Below are positions 5,397-5,468 of a DNA stretch of 5,468 nucleotides, piece by piece. Below the pieces are notes generated by a model that saw only the letters and a program-made list of their open reading frames with translations, was not told the DNA's origin and searched no databases. Each line of letters begins with the position of its first letter. Within the stretch, counting starts at the first letter, position 1. The stretch lies in contig JAULUH010000419.1 of assembly GCA_032111745.1 (NCBI GenBank), positions 1 through 5,468 of the forward strand. The letters are read 5' to 3'. The translations under genes and the position numbers were made by a program. The DNA is from JAULUH01 sp032111745 (GTDB lineage: Bacteria; Chloroflexota; Anaerolineae; JAAEKA01).

Positions 5397-5468
5397 GGCT
5401 TTCTCCTATCGCAGCACCACGGGCATCCACAAGATCTTATCCAATGTTACGAGTGCAGGGTCTGACAG

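Noticed and set aside
5402..5468. A minus-strand promoter for the SagB-like gene (TAAGAT at 5439-5434)
   Set aside because: The -10-like hexamer matches only four of six bases and no acceptable -35 lies 16-18 bp upstream inside the window, so it is not listed as a feature.

Overview
This is a GC-rich bacterial window of 5,468 bp. It holds three nickel-pincer cofactor genes (larB, larE and the 5' end of larC), a patch of decayed genes, and two exported enzymes. The gene content and protein style would fit a Chloroflexota-like environmental bacterium (inference from similarity of feel, not from a marker gene). There are no rRNA, tRNA, CRISPR or insertion-sequence features that I can see.

Layout. 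Positions 1-1732, minus strand: larB, larE and the first 42 codons of larC, read in that order and packed with TGATG and ATGA stop/start overlaps, so they form one translationally coupled operon. LarB makes the dicarboxylated pyridinium mononucleotide from NaAD, LarE exchanges both carboxylates for thiocarboxylates, and LarC inserts nickel at the expense of CTP. The client enzyme (LarA or a homologue) is not in the window. A possible 67-residue ORF (1732-1935, minus) sits just upstream of larB and overlaps its start codon in the same TGATG style. Positions about 1918-2436, plus strand: remains of two genes that once overlapped by ATGA, a DUF1801 protein (only the C-terminus is left) and a YdeI/OmpD-associated protein (three pieces in three frames, two internal deletions). 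Positions 2455-2613: a good sigma70-like promoter and a leader of about 120 nt with inverted repeats. Positions 2614-4473, plus: a secreted 5'-nucleotidase/metallophosphatase with altered metal-ligand positions, closed by a hairpin terminator at 4521-4557. Positions 4566-5396, minus: a SagB/ThcOx-type FMN oxidoreductase with a lipoprotein signal peptide carrying a twin-arginine pair.

How it fits together. The lar genes are a known cytoplasmic cofactor pathway. The nucleotidase and the SagB-like lipoprotein are convergent, separately controlled, both predicted to act outside the cytoplasm, and show no clear link with the lar operon. I see no clearly new multi-gene system. The best leads are the iron-sulfur type of LarE, the unusual metal site of the nucleotidase, the exported SagB-like enzyme, and the gene graveyard that now lies immediately upstream of the lar operon.
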